64,000 bases of DNA, taken from Rugosimonospora africana (GTDB taxonomy: Bacteria; Actinomycetota; Actinomycetes; Mycobacteriales; Micromonosporaceae). Location of the stretch: NCBI RefSeq assembly GCF_016862975.1, contig NZ_BONZ01000067.1, positions 1-64,000 of the forward strand, written 5' to 3'. Shown here one piece after another: positions 25,918-34,725 of this stretch; position 1 is the stretch's first letter, and each line of letters starts with the position of its first letter. Both the position numbers and the translations under genes were made by a program. Below the pieces are notes generated by a model. It did no database searches. It worked only from the letters and a program-made list of their open reading frames with translations, and was not told the origin of the DNA.

Positions 25918-27576
25918 TCAGCCGTGGTCCTTCTTGAACCGCTCGTACGCGCTGTTGATCAGGTCAATGTACTGCTGCGAACTCTTGCCCTTGAGCTCGT
26001 TGACGTAGGCATCCCACTGGCTGAACGGCCGCTGGCCGAGGGCGAACTTGAGCGTCTGCTGGTCCACGTAGTCGGTGAGGCCCGTCTCCCACAGCGCCGC
26101 CTGCTCGCGCTCGTCGGCGGTCAGCGGCTTCGGCGGTGCCAGCGGCAGTGTCTTGCGCCCGTCCATCACCTTCTGGAACTCCAGCTCCTCGGCGTTGAAC
26201 TGGGTGTCGAGCAGCTTCGTGCTTCCGCCGTAGGCGAATACGCCGTTGTAGAAGCCGTAGTCCACCTGCAGGCTCTTCGGAGCGTTCGGGTTGATTCCGG
26301 CCCACTTGACGTCGGGTGAGAGCTTGAAGGTGCTGTCGTCGACGTTGCCGGTGTAGGTCTGGCCCTCGATGCCCCACCTGGCGAACAACTGGCCCGCGTC
26401 GGAATACCACAGCCAGTCGACGAGCTGCATCATCGCGACGAAGTTCTTGCTGTCCCTGGCCTTCGACGAAATCATGACGCCGTTCTCGATCCGGAGCCCG
26501 ATCTTGGCCGCGCCGACCGGCCCCATCGGTACCGGGATCTTCACCACCGTCGCGCCCGGAACCTTCGCGAGGTCCTTGCGGTAGGTATTGACCAGCTCCT
26601 GCGCGTTGGTGCAGATGACGAACGACTGGCCGTTGGCGAACTTCTGCCGCGCGATGTCGTCGGTCTGGGTGAAGCTCTCCGGGTCGAGCAGTTTCTCGCT
26701 CACCAGCGTATTGACGAACTGGAGCAACTGCTTGTACTGGTCCATCGCGCCGTTGAAGGCGAACTTGCCGGCGCTCGCGTCCCACTGCGCGTTCTGGTAT
26801 CCCCAGCCGGCCCAGACGCCGTACGCCTCGCCGAGCAGCTGGAGCAGGCAGTTGGCGCCCCCGCCCGGCGCGGCGGGAATGCTCCACCGGTCGGAGAAGG
26901 GGTAGTTGGCGGGGTAGGCCGCCTTCATCGCGCGCAGCATGGTGTGCACGTCGTCCCAGGTCTGCGGCACGGGGATGTTCAGCTTCTGCAGGATGTCGGT
27001 GCGGACCGCCAGCGAGTAGTCCTTCCAGACGTCCTGGTGCAGCCCGGGCAGCAGGTAGAACTTTCCGTCGGCTTGCCGGATCTGATCGAGGTCGCCCTCC
27101 ATCTTCCACTTGGCGATCTTGTCCTTGAAGTTCGGCATCAGGTCGAGGTAGTCGCTGACCGCGAGGATGGCGCCGCCGGCGATGTACTGGTCCTCGTCCG
27201 GGTCGTACGTCTTCGGGATGATCATCGGAGCGTTCCCTGCGCTGATCATCACGCTGCGCTTCTGGTTGTAGTCCGACAGCGGAATGACCGTGGGATCGAA
27301 GCTGACGTTGGTCCGCTTGGTCAGCTCGTTGAAGAACGGCCAGTTGGCCTTGTACGGGTAGCCGGGGTTGCTCAGCATCATGATGGAGAACTTGACCGGC
27401 TCGGTCGCCTTGAACTGGTCCCCGACGCCGTACTTGTCCATGGCGCCGACCTTGTTCTTGGAGAGGTCGAGGCCCTTCTTGTCGCTCCCGCCGCCGTCGC
27501 AGGCGGAGAGGCCGAGCATGGCGGCACCGGCGGCAGCGCCAGCGGCGAGTAGTTGCCGCCGGGAAACCTCGGTCAT
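25918..27576 (-). CDS. sugar ABC importer, substrate-binding lipoprotein
   Basis: The 552-residue product has a twin-arginine-type signal (SRRQLLAAGAAAGAAMLG) and a lipobox LSAC (Cys25). The mature part is an LplA-like solute-binding protein (family 1), with SIMMLSNPGYPYKANWPFFNEL and a C-terminal WDAYVNELKGKSSQQYIDLINSAYERF. It should capture oligosaccharides, probably galactan fragments given the GH53 neighbour. The two permease genes precede it in the operon. No ATPase gene is present; such systems usually share a housekeeping MsiK-type ATPase encoded elsewhere. Confidence 0.92.
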   Translation of the reverse strand: MTEVSRRQLLAAGAAAGAAMLGLSACDGGGSDKKGLDLSKNKVGAMDKYGVGDQFKATEPVKFSIMMLSNPGYPYKANWPFFNELTKRTNVSFDPTVIPLSDYNQKRSVMISAGNAPMIIPKTYDPDEDQYIAGGAILAVSDYLDLMPNFKDKIAKWKMEGDLDQIRQADGKFYLLPGLHQDVWKDYSLAVRTDILQKLNIPVPQTWDDVHTMLRAMKAAYPANYPFSDRWSIPAAPGGGANCLLQLLGEAYGVWAGWGYQNAQWDASAGKFAFNGAMDQYKQLLQFVNTLVSEKLLDPESFTQTDDIARQKFANGQSFVICTNAQELVNTYRKDLAKVPGATVVKIPVPMGPVGAAKIGLRIENGVMISSKARDSKNFVAMMQLVDWLWYSDAGQLFARWGIEGQTYTGNVDDSTFKLSPDVKWAGINPNAPKSLQVDYGFYNGVFAYGGSTKLLDTQFNAEELEFQKVMDGRKTLPLAPPKPLTADEREQAALWETGLTDYVDQQTLKFALGQRPFSQWDAYVNELKGKSSQQYIDLINSAYERFKKDHG

Positions 27577-27619
27577 TGGTGGCTCCTCTTCACAGGTGAT
27601 GGGGTGTGTATGTGAGGCG

Positions 27620-28543
27620 CTATCCCTTGACCGCTCCGAGCATGACCCCGGAGACGAAGTACCGCTGGATAAAGGGATAGACGAGCATGATGGGCGCGAC
27701 GGTGAGCACCACGGTCACCGCCTGGATGTTGCCCGCGATCTGGATCGCCGAGTCGCTGGACGCGGTCTGGTCCGACCCGGTGGTGGCACCGGCGATGAGG
27801 TTGCGCAGGTACACGGTGACTGGGAAGAGGTCGCTGCGGTCCATGTAGAGGAACCCGGAGAACCACGAGTTCCAGAAGAAGACCGCGTAGAACAGAATCA
27901 TCGTGGCGATGACCGCCTTGGACAGCGGCAGCACGATGCGCAGGAGGATGCCGTAGGTGCCCAGCCCGTCGACGGCGGCGGCCTCCTCCAACTCCACCGG
28001 CTGGTTCTCGAAGAACGACTTCATCACCAGGAGGTTGAAGACGCTGATGGCGTTGGGCAGCACGACGGCCCACAGCGTGTTGCGCAGGTTCAGGTGACTG
28101 ACCAGAACGTAGTTGGGGATCAGGCCGCCGTTGAAGAACATGGTGAACAGCGCGACCCCGACCAGGAAGCCCCGGCCCTTGAGGTGCCGCTTCGACAGCA
28201 CATACGCGTAGCAGGTGGTCAACACCATCGAGATGATCGTGGCGACCACGGTGTAGACCAGGGTGTTGCGGTAGTTGGTCCAGAACGCCGAGTCGGACAT
28301 CACGTGCCGGTACGTGGTCAGGTTGAAGCCTCGCGGCAGCAGGTTCACCTGACCGGTGCGGATGTAGCGCTCATTGCTGAACGACCGGGCCAGGATGTTG
28401 ATGAAGGGGTACAGGGTCACGGCCACCACGACGGTCAGGATGACCGCGTTGACGCCCTGGAAGACGCGGTACCCGCGGGAGGGCCGGGGGCCCCGCGACC
28501 GCTGCTGAGTCCGGGCCGGAGGCTCGCGCACGTCGACGGTCAC
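27620..28543 (-). CDS. sugar ABC importer, permease (LplC/YtcP type)
   Basis: The 307-residue product has six membrane segments and the permease EAA loop (ELEEAAAVDGLGTYGILLRIVLPLSKAV). It ends in SGVMLGAVKG, as typical LplC-type permeases do. The GTG at 28543 overlaps the stop of the upstream permease (GTGA); GTG 28546 is three bases further in. It pairs with the next protein to form the importer channel. Confidence 0.92.
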   Translation of the reverse strand: MTVDVREPPARTQQRSRGPRPSRGYRVFQGVNAVILTVVVAVTLYPFINILARSFSNERYIRTGQVNLLPRGFNLTTYRHVMSDSAFWTNYRNTLVYTVVATIISMVLTTCYAYVLSKRHLKGRGFLVGVALFTMFFNGGLIPNYVLVSHLNLRNTLWAVVLPNAISVFNLLVMKSFFENQPVELEEAAAVDGLGTYGILLRIVLPLSKAVIATMILFYAVFFWNSWFSGFLYMDRSDLFPVTVYLRNLIAGATTGSDQTASSDSAIQIAGNIQAVTVVLTVAPIMLVYPFIQRYFVSGVMLGAVKG

Positions 28544-29556
28544 CACAGCCCCGATCCCACCGTCCGCTTGGAGATGAAGTTGGCGGAGACCACCAGGATC
28601 AACCCGACCACCGACTCGAACAGTCCGATGGCGGCGGCATAGCTGAAGCTGCCGGACACCACACCGACCCGGTACAGGTACGTGGAGATGACGTCGGCGG
28701 TCGGGTACGTCAGTGGGTTGTACAGCAGCAGGACCTTCTCGAACCCGACCGCCATGAAGGTGCCGATGTTGAGAATCAGCAGGGTCATCATGGTCGGCCG
28801 GATGCCCGGCAGGGTCACGTGCCAGGTCTGCCGCCACCGGCTCGCCCCGTCGATCCGGGCCGCCTCGTACAGGTCGCTGTCGATGGTTGTCAGGGCGGCG
28901 AGGTAGAGGATGGTGCCCCAGCCGACGGTCTGCCACATCTCCGAGGAGACGTAGATGGTCCGGAACCAGCCGGGCTGCTGCAAGAAGGTGATGGGGGCGT
29001 GGCCAATCGCGCGCAGCCCTTGGTTCACCACTCCGTCGACGTCCAGGATCTGCGTGACGAAGCCGACCACCACGACGATGGACAGGAAGTGCGGCAGGTA
29101 CGAGATGGTCTGCACGAAGCGCTTGAGCCGCCGGTTGTGCAGCTCGTTGAGCAGCAGGGCGAGCACGATCGGCATCGGAAAGATGAACACCAGGGTCAAT
29201 GCGCCCAGGATCAGGGTGTTGGTGAAGACATGCCAGAACGTGGGATCGTGTATGAACAGCCGGAAGTAGTGGAGGCCGATCCATTCATCTCCGAAGAGGC
29301 TGCCACCGGGCCGGTACCGGCGGAACGCGATGACGTTCCCGGCCATCGGCAGGTACCGGAAGATGATGAAGAACAGCAGCGGCGCGACGGCCAGTGAGTA
29401 CAGCTGCCAGTCCCGGCGCAGCGCCTTGCCCCAGGTGCGGCGGGCACGGGGCCTCGCCTGGACAGCGGTCTTCCGGCGCGGTGTCTTCCGGCCCGATGTC
29501 TTGCGGCCCGGTGTCTTCCGGCCCGGTGCGGACTCCAGGATCTCGGGTGCGCTCAT
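28540..29556 (-). CDS. sugar ABC importer, permease (LplB type)
   Basis: The 338-residue product has six membrane segments and the EAA loop (DLYEAARIDGASRWRQTWHVTLPGI). It ends in FISKRTVGSGLW, as LplB-type permeases do. The cytoplasmic N-terminus holds a basic repeat (GRKTPGRKTSGRKTPRRKT, about 12-30) from 15-bp DNA units, which family members normally lack. It is the first gene of the importer operon and diverges from the LacI gene. Confidence 0.92.
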   Translation of the reverse strand: MSAPEILESAPGRKTPGRKTSGRKTPRRKTAVQARPRARRTWGKALRRDWQLYSLAVAPLLFFIIFRYLPMAGNVIAFRRYRPGGSLFGDEWIGLHYFRLFIHDPTFWHVFTNTLILGALTLVFIFPMPIVLALLLNELHNRRLKRFVQTISYLPHFLSIVVVVGFVTQILDVDGVVNQGLRAIGHAPITFLQQPGWFRTIYVSSEMWQTVGWGTILYLAALTTIDSDLYEAARIDGASRWRQTWHVTLPGIRPTMMTLLILNIGTFMAVGFEKVLLLYNPLTYPTADVISTYLYRVGVVSGSFSYAAAIGLFESVVGLILVVSANFISKRTVGSGLW

Positions 29557-29962
29557 GTTCGGGCCCTGCCGGTCATGCCACCCCTTCGCTCGGATGACGG
29601 CGTCGTGCTCGGTTGTCGTCCTGCTCGGTCGTCCTGGTCAGTTGTCCAGGTCGGTCGTCCTGCTCAGTCGTCGTCCTGCTCGGTCGTCGTCCTGGTCGAT
29701 CGCCCTGCTCGCAGAGCCCGAAAACTCGCGGACAGTTATCGCAATATTCGGAATCGACAGTGTTACATCTTTCGGCAACCTAGGTGTCCGCCGCACGGCG
29801 TGTCAAGGGTCTCCTCATGTTGTCAGCCTCGGGTTATAGTCGTCCTTCATTGTCCGCGTGGTCGCGGGTTATCGGGACGGTCGACTTCGAGCGGGGATCG
29901 CACGTGCCAGAGTGTCACCGAAACTTTCGGACGTCAGTTCGGATGTCAGTGGTCGGTTTTCG
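29557..29962. promoter_or_regulatory. divergent control region of the galactan locus
   Basis: The 406-base gap between the importer operon and the LacI gene holds two parts. 29600-29711 is a degenerate repeat of GTCCTGCTCGGTCGTC. The AT-richer part after 29715 carries the half-sites CCGAAAA (29718-29724) and CTTTCGG (29769-29775) and the palindrome described separately. The importer promoter probably lies in 29715-29780. No gene is visible. Confidence 0.6.
29918..29930. promoter_or_regulatory. LacI-type operator CCGAAACTTTCGG
   Basis: This perfect inverted repeat, CCGAAA-C-TTTCGG, is 33 bases before the LacI start. Sites of the CGAAAnTTTCG kind are known for actinobacterial LacI-family regulators of polysaccharide use. 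Degenerate copies lie nearer the importer promoter, so the LacI protein could control both directions. Confidence 0.7.
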
Positions 29963-31000
29963 ATGACCAGCGACGACACCGTGGCCGTGTCCGGATCCCC
30001 GACGATCGCCACGATCGCGAGCGAGACCGGCGTGTCCCCGACCACCGTCTCCAAAGTCCTCAATGGACACTCCGACGTCGCGCCGGAGACGAGGGCGCGG
30101 GTCGAGGCGAGCCTGGAACGCCACCGGTACCGCCGGCGGGGCCGGCGTCAGCCGGTCGCCACCGCCCAGATCGACCTGGTCTTCCACGAGTTCGACTCGG
30201 CGTGGGCGATGGAAATCATCAGCGGCGTGGAAGCCGTCGCCAACGCCGCGACGGTCGACGTGGTCCTGTCGCAGTTGCGGGGAAGTCACAGCCCGACCCG
30301 GGCCTGGCTGGACGCGGTGCTCGCCCGCCGCCCGTTCGGCGTGCTGTTCGTGCTGTGTCACCTGACCTCGGCACAGCGGCAGCGGCTGCACCGCCAGCGC
30401 GTCCCGTTCGTCGTCATCGACACGGACAGCGCGACATCCGCCTCGGTGCCTACGGTCGGGTCCAACAACTGGAACGGTGGGCTGATCGCCACCCGTCACC
30501 TCCTGGACCTGGGCCACCGCCGGATCGCGATCGTCTCCGGGCCGCACGAGGTGCTGTGCAGCCAGGCGCGGGTCGCCGGGTTCCGTTCCGCGCACGACGA
30601 GGCCGGAATCCCCGTCGATCCGGGCCTGGTGCGGTACGGCAACTTCCACGTCGTAGCCGGATACGAGCACGGGATGGAGTTGCTTGCTCGGGCGGACCGC
30701 CCCACCGCCATCTTCGCCGGCTCGGACATGCAGGCGTTGGGCGTGCTGCGCGCGGCGCGCCGGCTCGGCCTGGACGTCCCCGGACAGCTGTCCGTCATCG
30801 GGTACGACAACCTACCTGTGGCCGCCTGGACCGACCCGACCCTCACCACGGTCAACCAGCCGCTGCGCGACATGGCCGGCACCGCCACCCGGATGCTGCT
30901 CGACCTGGCCGGCGGGGTCGACCTGTCGACCAGCCGGATCGACCTGGTGACCGAACTCGTCGTCCGGGAAAGCACCGCCCCTCCGGCCGGTGGACGATGA
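29963..31000 (+). CDS. LacI-family transcriptional regulator
   Basis: The 345-residue product has the LacI helix-turn-helix (TIATIASETGVSPTTVSKVLNGHSDVAPETRARVEASLERHRY, about 13-56) and a periplasmic-binding-protein-like sensor domain ending with the usual IDLVTELVVRES. It is placed to sense a galactan-derived sugar and repress the importer and hydrolase genes. I used ATG 29963; no strong ribosome site is visible, and the frame is open further upstream to 29858. Confidence 0.9.
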   Translation: MTSDDTVAVSGSPTIATIASETGVSPTTVSKVLNGHSDVAPETRARVEASLERHRYRRRGRRQPVATAQIDLVFHEFDSAWAMEIISGVEAVANAATVDVVLSQLRGSHSPTRAWLDAVLARRPFGVLFVLCHLTSAQRQRLHRQRVPFVVIDTDSATSASVPTVGSNNWNGGLIATRHLLDLGHRRIAIVSGPHEVLCSQARVAGFRSAHDEAGIPVDPGLVRYGNFHVVAGYEHGMELLARADRPTAIFAGSDMQALGVLRAARRLGLDVPGQLSVIGYDNLPVAAWTDPTLTTVNQPLRDMAGTATRMLLDLAGGVDLSTSRIDLVTELVVRESTAPPAGGR

Positions 31001-32355
31001 GCGGCCCGATCGGGCGACAGCGCGCGCACCTCAACCCGGCCGCGCCGTCGGCGGGCGAACACCTCAACCCGGCCGCGCACCTCAACCCGGCCGCGCACCT
31101 CAACCCGGCCGCGCACCTCAACCCGGCCGCGCATCTCGAGCCGGCCGCGCATCTCGAGCCGGCCGCGCCGTTCGGGGGCGGGCACTGGGTGACCAGTTGG
31201 GCGGCGGCGCCGCAGGCGGCCGGACCCGACGGCCTTCCGCCGGAGCCGTTCACCCGCGGCGGTCGGGCGCTGGCCGGCACGCTGCGCCAGACGATCCGGG
31301 TCTCGGTCGGTGGGCAATGGCTGAGGCTGCGCCTGTCCAGCGCGTTCGGTCCGGCGCTGCCGATCACGGCGGTGTCCGTGGCGCTGCCGGCCGGCGGGCG
31401 CGCCGGAGTCAGCGCGATCCGCGCGGGTACCTCGCGAGCGGTCACCTTCGACGGCAGGAGTTCCGCGGTGATCCCGGCCGGGGCCGAACGGGCATCCGAT
31501 CCGGTGGACTTCGCGCTCGCACCCGGCACCAACCTGACCGTCACGGTCTACCTGTCCGAGGGCGTGGCGGCCACCGGCGTCACCGCGCACCTCGGCTCGC
31601 GGACGACGTCCCATCTGGCCCTCGGCAACCGGGTAGCGGACGCGGACCTGCCCGGGGCGGTGCCGGTCGAACACTGGTACCTGCTCAGCGGCCTGGACAT
31701 CTGGTCGGCCCCGAGCACGGCCGCGGCCGTCGTGCTGGGCGACTCGCTGACCGACGGGCGGGGATCCACCACCGACGGCAACGACCGCTGGCCCGACCGG
31801 CTCGCAGACCGGCTGCGCGCGCTCCCGGGCAGCGCGCACGTGGCGATCGTCAACCAGGGCATCGGCGGCAACCGGGTGCTCACCGACGGCCTCGGGCCAC
31901 ACGCGCTGTCCCGGATCGAACGCGACGTGCTGGCCCGCGCCGGCGTGGCGTGGCTGCTGGTGTTCGAGGGCGTCAACGACATCGGCACGGCCGGCGCCAC
32001 CGACGCCGCGCAGAAGCAGGTGGCCGACGACCTGACCGGCGCGTACGAGCGGATCGCCGGCCAAGCGCACGCCGCCGGCCTCCGCGTGTACGGCGCCACG
32101 CTCACGCCGTTCGGCGGCAACCCGGACTACGACGATCCGGACGGCCTGCGCGAGGCGACCCGGCGCGCGGTCAATGACTGGATCCGCGGCAGCGGGCGGT
32201 TCGACGCGGTCGTCGACTTCGACCGGGCGGTACGCGATCCGGCGGACCCCGGCCGGCTGCTGCCCGCGTACGACACCGGTGACCGCCTGCACCTCAACCC
32301 GGCCGGGTACCGGGCGCTGGCCGGCGCGGTACCGGCCCGGCTGTTCACGCGTTGA
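30997..32355 (+). CDS. SGNH/GDSL-family hydrolase
   Basis: The 452-residue product has the SGNH blocks: GDSLTDGRG (about 248, catalytic Ser), NQGIGGNRV (Gly), EGVNDIG (Asn) and DRLHLN (Asp and His). No signal peptide is seen. The first 60 residues are a tandem repeat (HLNPAA six times, then HLEPAA twice). Such hydrolases de-esterify plant polysaccharides or their fragments, which suits a galactan locus. The ATG overlaps the LacI stop (ATGA). Confidence 0.9.
   Translation: MSGPIGRQRAHLNPAAPSAGEHLNPAAHLNPAAHLNPAAHLNPAAHLEPAAHLEPAAPFGGGHWVTSWAAAPQAAGPDGLPPEPFTRGGRALAGTLRQTIRVSVGGQWLRLRLSSAFGPALPITAVSVALPAGGRAGVSAIRAGTSRAVTFDGRSSAVIPAGAERASDPVDFALAPGTNLTVTVYLSEGVAATGVTAHLGSRTTSHLALGNRVADADLPGAVPVEHWYLLSGLDIWSAPSTAAAVVLGDSLTDGRGSTTDGNDRWPDRLADRLRALPGSAHVAIVNQGIGGNRVLTDGLGPHALSRIERDVLARAGVAWLLVFEGVNDIGTAGATDAAQKQVADDLTGAYERIAGQAHAAGLRVYGATLTPFGGNPDYDDPDGLREATRRAVNDWIRGSGRFDAVVDFDRAVRDPADPGRLLPAYDTGDRLHLNPAGYRALAGAVPARLFTR
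31027..31169 (+). repeat. 18-bp tandem repeat coding HLNPAA/HLEPAA
   Basis: Copies of CACCTCAACCCGGCCGCG and the variant CATCTCGAGCCGGCCGCG run in frame at the N-terminus of the SGNH hydrolase, one after a short interruption. They encode a spacer with no known counterpart in SGNH enzymes. Confidence 0.85.
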
Positions 32356-32416
32356 CCGCCGGGCGGCGGCAGATCAGCGCCGGCGGGCCCGCGGCCAACA
32401 GATCGGCGCTGGCCGA

Positions 32417-32893
32417 TCAGCGGCCAACGGATGGGAGCCGGCGGGTGGGCGGGCGCAGCGACCAGGACAGGACCGCCAGGACCGCGAACGCGGCCGGCGG
32501 GATGAGGTTGCTGAGACCCTGGTGTGCCAGCACGTACGAGGCGCAGGCACCGGTCATGTTGATGACCACGCCGGCGTATGCCCACTCCTTCAACCGCGGC
32601 AGGCCGGGTGCCAGCAGCACCACAGCCGCGATGAGCTTCGCGATGCCCAGGATCGTGGACAGGTAGCTGGGATAGCCCAGGTCGATCAGCTTCGGGTAGA
32701 ACGGCGCGAGCTGGAACAGGTCCATCGCGCCGCCGATCGCGCACTCCCCCACCACGATCACGGTTATCGCCCAGTAGGACAGCGGCCGGTGCTGGCGCCG
32801 GGTCCCGGTCGCTGATGCTCCGGTCGTCGGCTCCCCTATCGCTGGTGCCCCAGTCGCTGGTGCCCCGGTCGTTACCGCGGATGCCCGTTCCAT
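32417..32893 (-). CDS. DoxX-family membrane protein
   Basis: The 158-residue product has four membrane segments with the DoxX-like pattern (LAPFYPKLIDLGYPSYLSTILGIAKLIAAVVLL, LKEWAYAGVVINMTGACASY). The N-terminus carries a TGAPATGAPAIGEPTTGASATG repeat. AGGTGG lies 5 bases before the ATG. It is divergent from a TetR regulator, with a shared inverted repeat between them. Its function is probably membrane redox or stress-related, but DoxX-like proteins are poorly defined. Confidence 0.85.
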   Translation of the reverse strand: MERASAVTTGAPATGAPAIGEPTTGASATGTRRQHRPLSYWAITVIVVGECAIGGAMDLFQLAPFYPKLIDLGYPSYLSTILGIAKLIAAVVLLAPGLPRLKEWAYAGVVINMTGACASYVLAHQGLSNLIPPAAFAVLAVLSWSLRPPTRRLPSVGR

Positions 32894-32906
32894 CGGAACC
32901 ACCTCA

Positions 32907-32955
32907 CATCGAAACGCACCCGTTCTCTTAACACCGGTACGGTAGCGTTTCGATG
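32907..32955. promoter_or_regulatory. 10-bp inverted repeat CATCGAAACG ... CGTTTCGATG
   Basis: Perfect arms at 32907-32916 and 32946-32955 flank a 29-base AT-richer centre between the divergent DoxX and TetR genes. Each arm lies close to one start codon. This is a likely autoregulated TetR operator pair controlling both genes. Confidence 0.65.
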
Positions 32956-32966
32956 GAGGTGACGCA

Positions 32967-33551
32967 ATGCCTGACTTCCGGGAGCCGATCAGTCGCGGGG
33001 CCGGCGCGCGCCAGCGCGTGCTGCAGGCCGCGCTCCAGGTACTGCACGACGACGGGCCGCCCGGCTTCACCATGGAGGCCGTCGCGCGTCGCGCGGGCGC
33101 GAGCAAGGCGACCCTGTACCGGCACTGGTCCACCTCGGGCGCGCTGATGGTCGACGCGATGGACGCCACGTTCCAACCGTTCCCGGTGCCCGACACCGGC
33201 CGGGTGGAGACCGATGTCGCGCAGCTGCTCAACGCGTTCGTCGCGGTACTCGAACACACTCCGTTCCCCCGGCTGCTCGCCGCCTTCATGGACGCCGCGG
33301 AACGTGACCCGGCACTGGCCGAGCTGCACGCCGACCTGACCCGGCGCCGCCGCGAACCGGTGCTCGCGGTGCTCACCCGCGCCCGGGACCGTGGCCAGCT
33401 CTCCGCCGAGCTCGACCTGGAGCTGGTCACGGACCTGCTCACCGCGCCGTTCTTCTACCACCGCTTCGTCGCCCACCGCCCGATCCCGCCGGGCCTGGTC
33501 GACCACGTCATCGCACACGTGCTCGCCACCGGGCACAAATCCGCCGAGTAG
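32967..33551 (+). CDS. TetR-family regulator
   Basis: The 194-residue product has a TetR helix-turn-helix (FTMEAVARRAGASKATLYRHWSTSGALM, about 36-63) and a C-terminal domain of the TetR_C_11/AcrR kind (LLAAFMDAAERDPALAELHADL, DLLTAPFFYHRFV). GGAGGTGACGCA precedes the ATG. It probably represses the divergent DoxX gene. Confidence 0.9.
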   Translation: MPDFREPISRGAGARQRVLQAALQVLHDDGPPGFTMEAVARRAGASKATLYRHWSTSGALMVDAMDATFQPFPVPDTGRVETDVAQLLNAFVAVLEHTPFPRLLAAFMDAAERDPALAELHADLTRRRREPVLAVLTRARDRGQLSAELDLELVTDLLTAPFFYHRFVAHRPIPPGLVDHVIAHVLATGHKSAE

Positions 33552-33640
33552 CTGAGCGGTGCCGAGTAGTTGTGACGGCGCCAAGTAGCTGAGACGAGGC
33601 CGGGTAGCCGAGACAAGGCCGGGTAGCCGAGACGCTGAAG
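33546..33640. repeat. degenerate 16-18 bp tandem repeat after the TetR gene
   Basis: Units related to GCCGGGTAGCCGAGAC and GCCGAGTAGTTGTGAC begin at the TetR stop codon and run for about 95 bases. There is no coding potential that I trust. Confidence 0.55.
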
Positions 33641-33777
33641 CCGTGAGTGGCGCGGAAACTCGCCGGTGGCATCGGATTCATTTCATCGCCTCCGTCCACA
33701 ATGGACACAGCGAAAGGGCACGGTAGCGGCCCCGGCCGCCACGGCAGCGAACTCGGCCGGCACGGGGCGGACTGGCC

Positions 33778-33861
33778 GGCACGGCAGCGGACCCAGCCGG
33801 CACGGCAGCGGACCCAGCCGGCACGGCAGCAGACCCAGCCGGCACGGCAGCAGACCCAGCC
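33778..33861. repeat. 21-bp tandem repeat, four copies
   Basis: Four adjacent 21-base units, each starting GGCACGGCAGC and ending CCCAGCC, differ at one position. Degenerate flanking units reach from 33733 to 33880. They lie between the TetR gene and the riboswitch and are not part of either. Confidence 0.85.
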
Positions 33862-33937
33862 GGCACGGGGCGGCCCCGGCCGAAGCTTCGGTGACGCAGG
33901 CCACGGCCGGAGACCGGCGCCCATTCGCTATGATCGT

Positions 33938-34070
33938 CGCCGAAGGGGAGTAGTCCTTCGCCGGTTCGTCGACATACTGGCGCTTGCGCCCGGCGGCCGG
34001 GGCCCGTCACATTCGGGCTGGGCGAGACCTTCGACAACCGTTGAACCGTACCGGTCACGGTGTCGAAGGA
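33938..34070 (+). promoter_or_regulatory. yybP-ykoY manganese riboswitch with switching hairpin
   Basis: The segment has the conserved landmarks of the yybP-ykoY class: GGGGAGTAG (33945-33953), GTCGACATA (33968-33976) and GGGCGAGACCTTCGACA (34020-34036). They are closed by a P1 stem CGAAGG (33941-33946) with CCTTCG (34028-34033). The 3' strand CCTTCGACAACCG (34028-34040) can pair instead with CGGTGTCGAAGG (34058-34069), giving two exclusive states. The class senses Mn2+ and commonly precedes manganese exporters; the next gene is one. No T-run follows the hairpin. Confidence 0.85.
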
Positions 34071-34141
34071 GCGCCCCCGGATCCGGGTGGAACAGCCGAT
34101 TCGACGGCCGCGGCCCCGTGCCCCGCGAAGGATCCGCCACC

Positions 34142-34717
34142 GTGAACCTGGCCCTCATCGCCGCCGTCGCACCGCTCATCTTCCTCGCCGAGCTCCCCGA
34201 CAAGACTGCGCTGGCAAGTCTCGTCCTCGGCACCCGGTACCGGGCGTCCTGGGTGTTCAGCGGGGTGGCCGCGGCCTTCGCGGTGCACGTGCTGCTCGCC
34301 GTAGCCGTCGGGGCGGTGCTCAGCCTGCTCCCCCACCGGATCCTGGAAGCGGTGGTCGGCGCGGTGTTCCTGCTCGGCGCCGTGCTCCTGCTGCGCGGCC
34401 GGCACGACGAGACCGTCGACCAGGAGCGGGAGCGCCACGGCTTCTGGCGGGTGTCGACCATGTCGTTCCTGGTCATCATCGTCGCCGAGTTCGGCGACCT
34501 CACCCAGATCGTGACCGCGAATCTCGCCGCCAAGTACCAGGACCCGATCTCCGTCGGCGTCGGCTCGGTCATCGGCCTGTGGGCGGTGGCCGGCCTGGCT
34601 ATCCTCGGTGGCCAGGGGCTGCTCCGGGTCGTACCCATGAAATGGATCATCCGGGCCGCGGCACTGGTCATGGCCGTCCTCGCGGTGGTCAGTGTGGCCA
34701 GCGCCATCCGCGGCTGA
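34142..34717 (+). CDS. GDT1/UPF0016 cation exporter, likely Mn2+
   Basis: The 191-residue product has six membrane segments and the two family motifs FLAELPDKTALASL (about 14-27) and VAEFGDLTQIVT (about 115-126). GDT1/TMEM165 proteins move Mn2+ or Ca2+ out of the cytoplasm. With the manganese riboswitch upstream, Mn2+ export is the best reading. GTG 34142 has GAAGGAT about 10 bases upstream. GTG 34118 is in frame but starts before the first motif with a soluble stretch. Confidence 0.92.
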   Translation: MNLALIAAVAPLIFLAELPDKTALASLVLGTRYRASWVFSGVAAAFAVHVLLAVAVGAVLSLLPHRILEAVVGAVFLLGAVLLLRGRHDETVDQERERHGFWRVSTMSFLVIIVAEFGDLTQIVTANLAAKYQDPISVGVGSVIGLWAVAGLAILGGQGLLRVVPMKWIIRAAALVMAVLAVVSVASAIRG

Positions 34718-34725
34718 GCCACCGG

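Noticed and set aside
31027-31169. CRISPR array
   Set aside because: Like all arrays in this window the units are contiguous without unique spacers, and no cas genes are present. They are ordinary tandem repeats.
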